Of a DNA stretch of 64,000 nt, positions 1-14,042 are shown in pieces; the first letter of the stretch is position 1, and each line of letters opens with the position of its first letter. The DNA is taken from NCBI RefSeq assembly GCF_001718195.1, contig NZ_MCNV01000026.1, forward strand, positions 1-64,000, in the 5' to 3' direction. The stretch is from Paraburkholderia nodosa (lineage in GTDB: Bacteria > Pseudomonadota > Gammaproteobacteria > Burkholderiales > Burkholderiaceae). The position numbers and the translations under genes were made by a program. Below the pieces are notes generated by a model. That model was not told the DNA's origin. It made no database searches and saw nothing but the letters and a program-made list of their open reading frames with translations.

Positions 1-1151
1 CGTTGCGGCTCGGCCGGCGCCTTTTCGCCCTCGAACGACACATAGATGCCGTCGTCCTTCGCCTCGGCGTTCGTGGTTTTGGTCTTGAGCATGACGTTCG
101 CGAAGCGCTTCGCGTTGTACTTCTCCCAGACCTTCACGAGATCGCGGTCCGCGCCGGCCATCAGGCCGTCGAGCATTTCCACGACGTCGATCTGCGCGCC
201 GAGCGTCGCGTAGACGGTGGCCATTTCCAGACCGATGATGCCGCCGCCGATCACCAGCATCTTCTGCGGAATCTGACGCAGTTCCAGCGCGCCGGTCGAA
301 TCGACCACGCGCGGATCTTCCGGCATGAACGGCAGTTTCACGGCCTGCGAACCCGCAGCGATGATCGCCTGCTTGAACTTGACGATCTTCTTGCCGTTCT
401 CGCCCACCACTTCCATGTGGTTCGGATCAAGGAACGCGCCCACGCCCGTCACGACTTCGACCTTGCGCGCCTTCGCCATGCCGGCGAGGCCGCCCGTCAG
501 CTTCTTGACGACGCCCGACTTGAAGTCGCGCAACTTGTCCAGGTCGATTTGCGGCTTGCCGAACGTGATGCCGTGCGAGCCGAGCGCTTCAGCTTCGTCG
601 ATCACGAGCGCCGTGTGCAGCAGCGCCTTCGACGGGATGCAGCCCACGTTCAGGCACACGCCGCCGAGCGTCGAATAACGCTCGACCAGCACGGTCTTCA
701 TGCCGAGGTCGGCGGAGCGGAACGCCGCCGAGTAGCCGCCGGGGCCCGCGCCGAGCACGAGCATGTCGCATTCGACATCGGCGCTGCCACTGAAGCTGCC
801 GGCTTGCGGGGCCGCGGTTTTCGAAACTTCTGCGGCCTTCGGTGCTTCAGCCGCCTTCGGTGCTTCGGCAGCCTTGGGCGCTTCAGCCTTCGGAGCCGGC
901 GCCGCTGCGCCTTCCGACGCCTCGACCAGCGCGATCACCGTGCCCTGCGAAGCCTTGTCGCCGGCTTTGATCTTCACTTCCTTGACGGTGCCCGCGACGT
1001 CGCTGGGCACTTCCATCGTGGCCTTGTCCGACTCGAGCGAGAGCAGCGTCTGCTCCTTCTCGATGACATCGCCCGCCTTGATATTGACTTCGATGACGTC
1101 GATGTCCTTGAAGTCGCCGATATCCGGCACTTTCACTTCGACGAGACTCAT
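1..1151 (-). CDS. lpdA: Dihydrolipoyl dehydrogenase (E3) with N-terminal lipoyl domain, partial
   Basis: Flavoprotein that reoxidises dihydrolipoamide with NAD+ in the pyruvate dehydrogenase complex. The ATG at 1149-1151 opens a lipoyl domain (about residues 1-80) with the lipoylation motif ESDKATME near residue 43. An Ala/Pro/Lys linker follows, built from tandem EAPKAA units, then a Rossmann FAD motif (GAGPGGY) and the redox-active pair CLNVGC at about residues 166-171. The C-terminal part, with the NAD and interface domains, lies off the left edge. An E3 carrying its own lipoyl domain is common in beta-proteobacteria and Neisseria. It is the third gene after aceE and aceF on the same strand, 95 bp behind aceF. 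Confidence 0.95.
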   Translation of the reverse strand, partial: MSLVEVKVPDIGDFKDIDVIEVNIKAGDVIEKEQTLLSLESDKATMEVPSDVAGTVKEVKIKAGDKASQGTVIALVEASEGAAAPAPKAEAPKAAEAPKAAEAPKAAEVSKTAAPQAGSFSGSADVECDMLVLGAGPGGYSAAFRSADLGMKTVLVERYSTLGGVCLNVGCIPSKALLHTALVIDEAEALGSHGITFGKPQIDLDKLRDFKSGVVKKLTGGLAGMAKARKVEVVTGVGAFLDPNHMEVVGENGKKIVKFKQAIIAAGSQAVKLPFMPEDPRVVDSTGALELRQIPQKMLVIGGGIIGLEMATVYATLGAQIDVVEMLDGLMAGADRDLVKVWEKYNAKRFANVMLKTKTTNAEAKDDGIYVSFEGEKAPAEPQ

Positions 1152-1197
1152 GGTGTCCCCTACCCCTAAAGGATGACCGGCCGCGCCTGCCGCAGCG

Positions 1198-1216
1198 CGC
1201 ACGTCGTGGACGTGCG
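1198..1216. other. Hairpin between aceF and lpdA
   Basis: Perfect 8-bp inverted repeat (cgcacgtc, loop gtg, gacgtgcg), flanked by a further accggc/gccggt pair, in the 95-bp aceF-lpdA gap. There is no T-tract, so it looks like an attenuating or mRNA-stabilising hairpin rather than a full terminator. Role inferred. Confidence 0.4.
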
Positions 1217-1246
1217 GCGCGTTAGCGCGTGCCGGTCAAATCGGTT

Positions 1247-2917
1247 TTACAGAATCACGCGGCGGAAATCGCCGAGGATCGAAGCGAGGTACGCGTTGAA
1301 GCGCGCGGCCGCTGCACCGTCGATCACGCGGTGATCGTACGAGAGCGACAGCGGCAGCGTGAGGCGCGGCACGAACTGCTTGCCGTCCCACACGGGCTTC
1401 ATCGCGCTCTTCGACAGGCCGAGGATCGCCACTTCCGGTGCGTTGATGATCGGCGTGAAATGCGTGCCGCCGATGCCGCCGAGCGACGAGATCGAGAAGC
1501 AGCCGCCTTGCATCTGGTCCGGCTTGAGCTTGCCTTCGCGCGCGAGCTTCGAGAGCTCGGCCATTTCCTTGGCAATGTCGACGAGGCCCTTCTTGTCCGC
1601 GTCGCGGATCACCGGAACGACGAGGCCGTTCGGCGTGTCGGCGGCAAAACCGATGTGGTAGTACTGCTTGAAGACGAGGTTGTCGCCGTCGAGGCTCGCA
1701 TTGAACGCCGGGAACTTCTTGAGCGCCGCGACGCAGGCCTTGATGACGAACGCGAGCATCGTGAACTTCACGCCCGCCTTCTCGTTTTCCTTGTTCAACT
1801 GCACGCGCAGCGCTTCGAGGTCGGTGATGTCCGCTTCGTCGTTGTTCGTGACGTGCGGGATCATGACCCAGTTGCGGTGCAGGTTCGCGCCGGAGATCTT
1901 CTTGATGCGCGACAGCGGCTGCGTGTCGATCGGGCCGAACTTCGTGAAGTCGACCTTCGGCCACGGCAGCAGGTTCAGGCCCGCGCCGCCCGCAGCCGGT
2001 GCGGCTGCGGCGCCGGCCGGCGCTGCGAGCGCGCTCGTCATCACGCCCTTCACGAACGCGGTGACGTCGTCCTGGGTGATGCGGCCCTTCGGACCCGTAC
2101 CCGTGACACGGGCAACGTCCACGCCGAGTTCGCGCGCGAACTTGCGCACGGACGGCGAGGCATGGCTCGGACGACGCGAGCCGCCTTCGCCTGCCGGAAT
2201 GATCGGCGCCTGCGCGAGTGCCGAAGGCGCTGCGGCGGCAGCCTTGGCCGGCGCTTGCTGGGGCGCGTCCGACGGCTCTTCGACGTGCTTCGCAGCCGGT
2301 GCGGCGGCGGGTGCCACGGCGCCTTCTGCTTCGACGACGACGATCTCGGTGCCTTCCGACACGTTGTCACCGACCTTGACCTTGATTTCCTTGACGACGC
2401 CGGCCACGGGGCTCGGCACGTCCATCGTCGCCTTGTCCGATTCGAGCGTGACGAGCGACTGCTCCTTCTCGACGCGGTCGCCGACCTTCACGCCGATCTC
2501 GATGACCGGTACGTCCTTGTAGTCGCCGATGTCGGGGACCTTGACCGACTGCACGCCGCCGCTTGCGGCGGGCGCTGCAGCGGGGGCCGGCGCAGCCGCC
2601 TGCGCGGGCGCGGCGGCAGGAGCGGCCTTCTCTGCCTTCGCGGCGGGCGCGGGAGCGGCGGGCGCAGCGCCTGCGCCGGCGCCGTCCAGCACCAGCACGA
2701 GCGAGCCTTCCGACACGTTATCGCCGACCTTGACCTTCACTTCCTTGACCGTGCCCGACGCCGGGCTCGGCACGTCCATGGTCGCCTTGTCCGACTCGAG
2801 CGTGATGAGGGACTGCTCTTTTTCGACGGTATCGCCCGCCTTCACCAGCACCTCGATCACAGGAATGTCCTTGTAATCGCCGATGTCCGGCACCTTGACT
2901 TCGATCGCTTGACTCAT
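1247..2917 (-). CDS. aceF: Dihydrolipoamide acetyltransferase (E2) of pyruvate dehydrogenase
   Basis: Core subunit that takes the acetyl group from E1 onto lipoyl-lysine and passes it to CoA. The 556-aa product has two lipoyl domains (about residues 1-75 and 118-195), each with ESDKATMDVPSP around the lipoyl lysine. They are joined by Ala/Pro-rich linkers, then comes a peripheral-subunit-binding domain (HASPSVRKFARELGVD) and the catalytic acyltransferase domain with the active-site segment LSYDHRVIDGA near the C-terminus. The start at 2917 is preferred over an in-frame ATG at 2983 because GGAG lies about 8 nt before it and the lipoyl domain starts at once. It lies 78 bp after aceE. Confidence 0.97.
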   Translation of the reverse strand: MSQAIEVKVPDIGDYKDIPVIEVLVKAGDTVEKEQSLITLESDKATMDVPSPASGTVKEVKVKVGDNVSEGSLVLVLDGAGAGAAPAAPAPAAKAEKAAPAAAPAQAAAPAPAAAPAASGGVQSVKVPDIGDYKDVPVIEIGVKVGDRVEKEQSLVTLESDKATMDVPSPVAGVVKEIKVKVGDNVSEGTEIVVVEAEGAVAPAAAPAAKHVEEPSDAPQQAPAKAAAAAPSALAQAPIIPAGEGGSRRPSHASPSVRKFARELGVDVARVTGTGPKGRITQDDVTAFVKGVMTSALAAPAGAAAAPAAGGAGLNLLPWPKVDFTKFGPIDTQPLSRIKKISGANLHRNWVMIPHVTNNDEADITDLEALRVQLNKENEKAGVKFTMLAFVIKACVAALKKFPAFNASLDGDNLVFKQYYHIGFAADTPNGLVVPVIRDADKKGLVDIAKEMAELSKLAREGKLKPDQMQGGCFSISSLGGIGGTHFTPIINAPEVAILGLSKSAMKPVWDGKQFVPRLTLPLSLSYDHRVIDGAAAARFNAYLASILGDFRRVIL

Positions 2918-2995
2918 TGTTAGTGTCTCCGGGGCCGCATACGACACGCCTCCCCGTTTCGGGGAGGCGCACATGCCATGCACAGGGGTGATGGG

Positions 2996-5692
<2,697 letters not shown>

Positions 5693-5987
5693 GCTCGTCT
5701 CCTGAATATAGGGGAACGCTGTTGATCGGACCATGCGGGCGGCAACGCTTAAGACGTGACCGGGCCAACCGCAGCAGCTTCGGGGCGATTGTAATGACCC
5801 CCCTGACCATCGCGCAACAAAATTTTCGAATTGCGAGATGCGATTTTATAATGCGAAAAATTGCTGCAGCGCACGCTTAATCGTTCGCGCCCTTGAGCCG
5901 ATAACGGCCAGTTTGCACCTGTTTATCGGCGATTTACGCCTTTTTTCGCGGCATTTCCGTGTCTTACGCTGAGCTACAATCCTTGCC
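5693..5987. promoter_or_regulatory. Divergent aceE / sensor-kinase intergenic region
   Basis: A 295-bp non-coding gap with an AT-rich core around 5815-5870, unlike its GC-rich surroundings. It contains TATAAT at 5847-5852 and a -10-like TACAAT at 5975-5980, only 7 nt before the kinase ATG. No convincing -35 was found, and no operator could be assigned. Confidence 0.5.
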
Positions 5988-8501
5988 ATGTTGACCGAAC
6001 GGCTTTTCGCACGCTCGGCGCGGCCGCCCGGAACGCCCGGCGAGTCGTCGCCGTCTCGCTGGCACCACGGACCCTGGTGGTCGAATTCCTATTTGCTGAC
6101 GCCGCTCCTGTCGATCCTCGTGTTCCTGATCGTCATGAGCCTGATCTTGTGGAGCCTGAACCGCCGCGAGCAACAGCAGCAGGAAGACACGCTCTATCGC
6201 AACGTCGCATGGGCCCAGCAGCAGATCCGGCTATCCATGACAGGCGCGCAGGAGCAGCTGCAGGCGCTCGCTCGCGACCTCGCCGCGGGCCACAGCGATC
6301 CGCAGTATTTCCAGACGTCCACCACGGACATCATGCAGGGCCATCCGGAGATCCTCTATCTCAACTGGTACACGAGCCAGGAGGCGCCGCGCTGGCCCAA
6401 CACGGCGATGCCGGTCTTCGGCCAGCGCCTCGCGAAGCCCAACGACGCGCAAATGGACGAGGCCGTGAAGGCCGCTTTCGCCGAGGCGCGCGCCACGCGC
6501 CGCCAGGTGTATTCGCCGCTTATTTACGACGACGTCGGTAACGGCTACATCACGCTGCAAACGCCGGTATACCGCGATCGTGAATTTCTTGGGTCGATCG
6601 CGGCCGTGTTTTCGGTCGAAGGCATCCTGAAGCACGACATCCCATCTGAGCTGTCGGCCAAGTACAAGATTTCGATCCTCGACGCGAACAACCGCGAGCT
6701 CGCCACGACCTCGACGCGCCCGCGCCTGCCGCGCGACGTCTATTACGACCTGCCGCTCGATCCGCCCGGCCAGGGCGTGTCGGTACGCGTGTACTCGTAT
6801 CCGCAGATGACCAACTTCACGAACAACACGCTCGTGTGGCTGGTCGCGGGGCTGTCGTGTTTCGTGCTGTGGAGCCTCTGGAGCCTCTGGAAGCACACGC
6901 GCCAGCGCTTCGAGGCGCAGCAGGCACTCTACGCAGAGGCGTTCTTCCGCCGCGCGATGGAAAACTCGGTGCTGATCGGCATGCGCGTGCTCGACATGCA
7001 CGGCCGCATCACGCACGTGAACCCTGCGTTCTGCCGCATGACCGGCTGGGACGAAAGCGACCTCGTGGGCAAGAACGCACCGTTCCCCTACTGGCCGCGC
7101 GACGCCTACCCCGAAATGCAGCGCCAGCTCGACATGACGCTGCGTGGCAAGGCGCCCTCCTCGGGGTTCGAACTGCGCGTGCGCCGCAAGGACGGCTCGC
7201 AGTTCCATGCGCGCCTCTATGTCTCGCCGCTCATCGACAGCTCGGGCCGCCAGACTGGCTGGATGTCGTCGATGACCGACATCACGGAGCCCAAGCGCGC
7301 ACGCGAAGAACTCGCCGCCGCGCACGAGCGCTTCACCACCGTGCTGGAAAGCCTCGACGCCGCCGTCTCGGTGCTCGCCGCCGACGAAGCCGAATTGTTG
7401 TTTGCGAACCGCTACTACCGCCACCTCTTCGGCATCCGCCCGGACGGCCATCTGGAACTCGCGGGCGGCGGCGGCTTCGATTCGGCGAGCGCCTCTTCCG
7501 ATTCGATCGACATGGTCGACGCCTTCGCCGGCCTGCCCGCCACCGCGCTCACCGAGAGCACGGCGGACGCGCAGGAGGTCTATGTCGAGAGCATCCAGAA
7601 GTGGTTCGAAGTGCGCCGTCAGTACATCCAGTGGGTGGACGGCCACCTCGCGCAGATGCAGATCGCGACCGACATCACCACGCGCAAGCAGGCGCAGGAA
7701 CTGGCTCGCCAGCAGGACGAAAAGCTCCAGTTCACGAGCCGCCTGATGACGATGGGCGAAATGGCCTCGTCGCTGGCGCACGAGCTGAACCAGCCGCTCG
7801 CCGCGATCAACAACTATGCCTCGGGCACCGTCGCGCTCGTGAAGTCGGGCCGTGCCGCGCCCGACAACCTGCTGCCCGTGCTCGAGAAAACGGCGCAGCA
7901 AGCCGTGCGCGCGGGCATGATCATCAAGCGCATCCGCGAGTTTGTGAAACGCTCCGAGCCCAAGCGGCAGGCCACGCGCGTAGCCGACATCGTCGCCGAC
8001 GCGGTGGGCCTCGCCGAGATCGAGGCGCGCAAGCGCCGCATCCGCATCGTGACCGACATGCGCTCGCGCATGCCCGTGATCTACGTCGATCCAGTGCTGA
8101 TCGAACAGGTGCTCGTCAACCTCTTGAAGAACGCCGCGGAAGCCATGGCCGAAGCGCGCCCGAATGCGATCGACCCGGTGATCCGCGTGATCGTGAAGCG
8201 CGAAGGCGGCAACGTCTGCATCAGCGTGGTCGATCAGGGCCCCGGCGTCGACGAAGCCACGGCCGAGCGCCTCTTCGAGCCTTTTTACAGCACCAAATCG
8301 GACGGCATGGGCATGGGCCTGAACATCTGCCGCTCCATTATCGAATCGCACCGCGGGCGTCTCTGGGTGGTCAACAACGTCGAATCCGACGGCCACATCA
8401 GCGGCGCAACGTTCCATTGCAGTCTGCCTATCGGCGAATCGGACACCCTCTCGCGGAACACCGACGAACCGACTCCACAAACCGTTACGGGAGAGTCATG
8501 A
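5988..8501 (+). CDS. Membrane-bound PAS sensor histidine kinase (FixL/DctB-like)
   Basis: The 837-aa sensor has a first transmembrane helix at about residues 33-52, an extracytoplasmic region of about 220 residues (probably a sensing domain of the CACHE sort, inferred), and a second helix near 283-303. Two PAS domains follow (about 325-435 and 450-560), then the phosphoacceptor region with His598 in SSLAHELNQPLAA and an ATPase domain with N-box NLLKNAAEAM and G-boxes DQGPGV and GMGMGLNI. The stop overlaps the start of the regulator gene (ATGA), so the two are translationally coupled. No Shine-Dalgarno is visible, and a -10-like TACAAT ends 7 nt before the ATG, suggesting a leaderless message. 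The signal is unknown. Confidence 0.92.
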   Translation: MLTERLFARSARPPGTPGESSPSRWHHGPWWSNSYLLTPLLSILVFLIVMSLILWSLNRREQQQQEDTLYRNVAWAQQQIRLSMTGAQEQLQALARDLAAGHSDPQYFQTSTTDIMQGHPEILYLNWYTSQEAPRWPNTAMPVFGQRLAKPNDAQMDEAVKAAFAEARATRRQVYSPLIYDDVGNGYITLQTPVYRDREFLGSIAAVFSVEGILKHDIPSELSAKYKISILDANNRELATTSTRPRLPRDVYYDLPLDPPGQGVSVRVYSYPQMTNFTNNTLVWLVAGLSCFVLWSLWSLWKHTRQRFEAQQALYAEAFFRRAMENSVLIGMRVLDMHGRITHVNPAFCRMTGWDESDLVGKNAPFPYWPRDAYPEMQRQLDMTLRGKAPSSGFELRVRRKDGSQFHARLYVSPLIDSSGRQTGWMSSMTDITEPKRAREELAAAHERFTTVLESLDAAVSVLAADEAELLFANRYYRHLFGIRPDGHLELAGGGGFDSASASSDSIDMVDAFAGLPATALTESTADAQEVYVESIQKWFEVRRQYIQWVDGHLAQMQIATDITTRKQAQELARQQDEKLQFTSRLMTMGEMASSLAHELNQPLAAINNYASGTVALVKSGRAAPDNLLPVLEKTAQQAVRAGMIIKRIREFVKRSEPKRQATRVADIVADAVGLAEIEARKRRIRIVTDMRSRMPVIYVDPVLIEQVLVNLLKNAAEAMAEARPNAIDPVIRVIVKREGGNVCISVVDQGPGVDEATAERLFEPFYSTKSDGMGMGLNICRSIIESHRGRLWVVNNVESDGHISGATFHCSLPIGESDTLSRNTDEPTPQTVTGES

Positions 8502-9145
8502 ACAGCCCAGTCACCACCCAGGAAACCGTCTTTGTTGTCGATGACGACGAGGCCGTACGAGACTCCCTGCGTTGGCTCCTCGAAGCGAACGGCTACCGCG
8601 TCCAGTGTTTCAATAGCGCGGAGGAGTTCCTCGAGTCATACCAGCCGGCGCAACAGGCTGGCCAGATCGCCTGCATGATTCTGGACGTGCGCATGCAGGG
8701 CATGAGCGGCCTCGAACTGCAGGAACGCCTGATCGCGGAAAACGCCTCGCTGCCGATCATCTTCGTGACGGGCCACGGCGACGTGCCGATGGCCGTCTCG
8801 ACCATGAAGAAGGGCGCGATGGACTTCATCGAGAAGCCCTTCGACGAAGCCGAACTGCGCAAGCTGGTGGAGCGCATGCTCGACAAGGCGCGCAACGAAA
8901 GCAGCAACGTGCAGCAACAGCGCGCGGCCGCCGAACGCCTCGGCAAGCTCACGGCGCGCGAGCACCAGGTGCTCGAGCGCATCATCGCGGGCCGCCTGAA
9001 CAAGCAGATCGCCGACGACCTCGGGATCAGCATCAAGACGGTGGAGGCGCACCGCGCCAACATCATGGAGAAGCTCAACGTCAACACGGTCGCCGACCTG
9101 CTGCGTCTCGCGCTCTCCAACAAGCCGCAACAGGCGCAGCAGTAA
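8498..9145 (+). CDS. Two-component response regulator, FixJ/NarL family
   Basis: Partner of the upstream kinase. The 215-aa product has a receiver domain (about residues 10-125) with acidic pocket DDDE and phosphoacceptor Asp63 (ILDVRM), the Lys of IEKPF, and a C-terminal LuxR-type helix-turn-helix (about 150-200, LTAREHQVLERIIAG...IADDLGISIKTVEAHRANIM). The architecture is that of FixJ/TtrR/StyR. The ATG lies inside the kinase stop (4-bp overlap). The transcript probably ends at the hairpin 12 nt downstream. Targets cannot be told from sequence. Confidence 0.93.
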   Translation: MNSPVTTQETVFVVDDDEAVRDSLRWLLEANGYRVQCFNSAEEFLESYQPAQQAGQIACMILDVRMQGMSGLELQERLIAENASLPIIFVTGHGDVPMAVSTMKKGAMDFIEKPFDEAELRKLVERMLDKARNESSNVQQQRAAAERLGKLTAREHQVLERIIAGRLNKQIADDLGISIKTVEAHRANIMEKLNVNTVADLLRLALSNKPQQAQQ

Positions 9146-9157
9146 GCGCGTCTTTCT

Positions 9158-9197
9158 CCGGCAGCATTCGCGCGCCACGCCGCGCGAATGCTGCCGG
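9158..9197 (+). terminator. 17-bp perfect hairpin after the two-component operon
   Basis: Perfect 17-bp stem (ccggcagcattcgcgcg and its complement) with a 6-nt loop at 9175-9180, starting 12 nt after the regulator stop. It has no strong T-tract, so it may work with Rho or as a 3'-end stabiliser. Confidence 0.6.
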
Positions 9198-9266
9198 CGG
9201 CGTCTCGCCGCGACCCTCTTCCCTCGCCCATCGTCCAGTCAGGCCGGAGCACGCCCGCCGCGCGGG

Positions 9267-9272
9267 TATAAT
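9267..9272 (+). promoter_or_regulatory. Probable folD -10 element
   Basis: TATAAT stands alone in a GC-rich stretch 88 nt before the folD start. No good -35 is visible at 16-18 nt. Confidence 0.4.
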
Positions 9273-9359
9273 GTCGGCCTTCGAATGGCGCCCGCCCCAC
9301 GCGCGCCAGCGCTCGCGCCTACACGAGCCCGCATTGCCCACTCTCGACCCCGACCGACC

Positions 9360-10214
9360 ATGACTGCCACTATCATCGACGGCAACGCCCTCTCCAAGAA
9401 ACTGCGTGCGGAAGTCGCCATGCGCGCCGCCGCCCTCAGCGCCCGCGGCCATCAGCCGGGACTCGCCGTCGTGCTGGTCGGCGACAATCCGGCGAGCGAA
9501 GTCTACGTGCGCAACAAGATCAAGGCCTGCGAAGACAACGGCCTCTACTCGTCGTACGACCGCTATGCCGCGTCGCTTTCCGAAGCCGACCTGCTCAAGC
9601 GCATCGACGAGTTGAACCGCGACCCGAAGATCAACGGCATTCTCGTGCAGTTGCCGCTGCCGAAGCACATCGACAGCCACAAGGTGATCGAGGCCATCGC
9701 GCCCGAGAAGGACGTGGACGGCTTTCACGTCGCCAACGCGGGCGCGCTCATGACGGGCCAGCCGCTCTTTCGCCCCTGCACGCCCTATGGCGTGATGAAG
9801 ATGTTCGAGGAATACAGGATCCCGCTCGAAGGCGCGAATGCCGTGGTGATCGGCCGCTCGAATATCGTCGGCAAGCCGATGGCGCTCCTGCTGCTCGAAA
9901 AGGGTGCGACCGTCACGATCTGCCACAGCAAGACGCGCGACCTCGCGAAGCACACGCGCGACGCCGATATCGTGGTCGCCGCGGTGGGCAAGCGCAACGT
10001 GCTGACCGCCGACATGGTGAAGGCCGGCGCGACCGTGATCGACGTGGGCATGAACCGCGACGACAACGGCAAGCTCTGCGGCGACGTCGATTTCGCGGGC
10101 CTGAAGGACGTGGCCGGCTTCATCACGCCGGTGCCGGGCGGCGTCGGCCCGATGACCATCACGATGCTGCTCGTGAACACGATCGAAGCGGCGGAGCGCG
10201 CGGCAGGCGCGTAA
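9360..10214 (+). CDS. folD: Bifunctional methylenetetrahydrofolate dehydrogenase/cyclohydrolase
   Basis: Interconverts 5,10-methylene-THF and 10-formyl-THF in one-carbon metabolism. The 284-aa product matches the usual length. Visible motifs are the catalytic segment YVRNKIKACEDNG (Lys53), VQLPLP, the NADP-binding VVIGRSNIVGKP and the signature PGGVGPMTITMLL. The start at 9360 (MTATIIDG) matches the family N-terminus. An upstream in-frame ATG at 9285 would add 25 low-complexity residues and is rejected. It is monocistronic, with a strong terminator 38 nt after the stop. Confidence 0.97.
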   Translation: MTATIIDGNALSKKLRAEVAMRAAALSARGHQPGLAVVLVGDNPASEVYVRNKIKACEDNGLYSSYDRYAASLSEADLLKRIDELNRDPKINGILVQLPLPKHIDSHKVIEAIAPEKDVDGFHVANAGALMTGQPLFRPCTPYGVMKMFEEYRIPLEGANAVVIGRSNIVGKPMALLLLEKGATVTICHSKTRDLAKHTRDADIVVAAVGKRNVLTADMVKAGATVIDVGMNRDDNGKLCGDVDFAGLKDVAGFITPVPGGVGPMTITMLLVNTIEAAERAAGA

Positions 10215-10251
10215 GCAACACGCGACGACGCGTGACAGCATGACGTTCCCG

Positions 10252-10282
10252 AAGCGGCCCCTCACGGGCCGCTTTCTTTTTT
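10252..10282 (+). terminator. folD Rho-independent terminator
   Basis: Stem aagcggccc / gggccgctt (10252-10260 and 10266-10274), 5-nt loop, followed by tcttttttg. Confidence 0.9.
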
Positions 10283-10459
10283 GCGGCGCCGCCCGCTCGC
10301 ACGGCGACAGCCGCGATTGCGCCACCGCCCCCCGACATCTGTTAATTTGCTCGGATAACCCGGTTGGAAAGCGCGCCTGGCGCCCCAATACTCTGGCTAT
10401 CGGGCGCGCGTGCCGCGCCCCGGTCCCCTAACCCGCGACAGACAGGAACAGGAAGCATC

Positions 10460-12559
<2,100 letters not shown>

Positions 12560-12590
12560 ACGCGTGACTCGCTCGTAAGCGATCCGAACT

Positions 12591-12630
12591 AAAACCGCGC
12601 ATGGGTGTGGAACCCATACGCGGTTTTTTA
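12591..12630. terminator. Bidirectional terminator, prlC / deaminase
   Basis: Stem aaaaccgcg-c-atgggt with complement acccat-a-cgcggtttt, 5-nt loop, T-tract on the plus strand and A-tract (T on minus) at its start. It lies between two convergent genes. Confidence 0.85.
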
Positions 12631-12642
12631 TTGCCCCGCGTT

Positions 12643-13929
12643 TTATCGATACAGCCTGAAGTCGACGCTTGGCGGCCGACCTTCGAGTGCAAGCACCGCG
12701 CGCTGCGCGGGTTGCCGGCTCACCACCCTGCCCCGGCTCACGACCGCGAGCCGCGCCGCGCGCAGCCGGATCGCCTCGATGGGATCACGCGCATCGAGCA
12801 CCACGAGATTCGCCGCGCAACCGGGCGCCACGCCGTAGCCTTCGAGGCCGAGGATCGTCGCGGCATTCACGGTCACCGCGTCGAACGAGGCGCGCGAGGC
12901 CTCGGTGCCCGTCATTTGCGCGACGTGCAGGCCCATGTGCGCGACTTCGAGCATGTCGCCCGAGCCGAAGCTGTACCACGGGTCCATCACGCAGTCATGG
13001 CCGAACGCGACGGTCACGCCTGCCGCCATCAACTCAGGCACGCGCGTCATGCCACGGCGCTTCGGATAGGTATCGGCGCGCCCTTGCAGCGTGATATTGA
13101 TGAGCGGATTCGCGATCGCCGCGACACCCGACTCGCGCATGAGCGGGATCAGCTTGCTCACGTAGTAGTTGTCCATCGAATGCATCGACGTGAGATGCGA
13201 GCCGGCTACGCGCCCATGCAGGCCCAACCGGTGCGTTTGCGCCGCGAGCGTTTCGATGTGGCGCGAGAGCGGGTCGTCGGATTCGTCGCAATGCATGTCC
13301 ACGCGCAGGCCCTTGTCGGCGGCGAACTCGCAGAGCAGGCGCACCGATTCGGCGCCGTCGGCCATCGTGCGCTCGAAGTGGGGAATGCCGCCCACCACGT
13401 CCACCCCCATCGCGATCGCGCGCTTGAGATTGCCGAATGCACCGGGGCTGCGCAATACGCCATCCTGCGGAAACGCCACGAGTTGGAGATCGAGATACGA
13501 CGCGACGCGGCGCTTCACTTCGAGCAGCGCTTCGACCGCGAGTAGCCGTGCGTCGCACACGTCGACGTGCGAGCGGATCGCGAGAAGCCCGCGCGCGACG
13601 GCCCAGTCGCAGTACTGCAGCGCGCGCTCGACGAGCGCCTCCTGCGTGAGATGCGGCTTGAGCTCGCCCCACAGCGCGATGCCCTCCAGCAGCGTGCCCG
13701 ACGCATTCACGCGCGGCAGGCCGTACGAGAGCGTGGCGTCCATGTGGAAATGCGCATCGACGAACGGCGCACTCACGAGCGCACCCGCGGCGTCGATCTC
13801 CTCGCGCGCCGCGGTCGCGAGGTGCGGCTCCACCGCGGTAATGCGCCCCGCCTCGATGCCGATATCCACCGTGGGATACCCGGCGGGATGCGCATGCGCG
13901 AGCACCGCGCGGCGAATGATCAGGTCCAT
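12643..13929 (-). CDS. codA: Cytosine deaminase-family amidohydrolase
   Basis: The 428-aa amidohydrolase is collinear with E. coli CodA (about 427 aa), which converts cytosine to uracil. Metal and catalytic residues are present: H60 and H62 (FVDAHFHMD), H213 and E216 (DMHCDE), H245 (GSHLTSMH) and D312 (FGHDC). The residue after the catalytic Asp is Cys313, whereas E. coli CodA, as I recall it, has Asp314 there, a residue that shapes substrate choice. The true substrate may therefore be another aminated ring such as isocytosine. Start at 13929 with AGGAG 7 nt upstream. No codB permease is adjacent. Confidence 0.85.
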   Translation of the reverse strand: MDLIIRRAVLAHAHPAGYPTVDIGIEAGRITAVEPHLATAAREEIDAAGALVSAPFVDAHFHMDATLSYGLPRVNASGTLLEGIALWGELKPHLTQEALVERALQYCDWAVARGLLAIRSHVDVCDARLLAVEALLEVKRRVASYLDLQLVAFPQDGVLRSPGAFGNLKRAIAMGVDVVGGIPHFERTMADGAESVRLLCEFAADKGLRVDMHCDESDDPLSRHIETLAAQTHRLGLHGRVAGSHLTSMHSMDNYYVSKLIPLMRESGVAAIANPLINITLQGRADTYPKRRGMTRVPELMAAGVTVAFGHDCVMDPWYSFGSGDMLEVAHMGLHVAQMTGTEASRASFDAVTVNAATILGLEGYGVAPGCAANLVVLDARDPIEAIRLRAARLAVVSRGRVVSRQPAQRAVLALEGRPPSVDFRLYR

Positions 13930-14042
13930 CTGCGGCTCCTTGTTCTGGCGTGGTGGCGTGGCGCTTTCGTTTCGGCTCGCGTCGATTCTATCGGCGCCAG
14001 AATGGCGCCGCCAGCGGCGTGGCCCCCCTCCACGCGAAGGCG

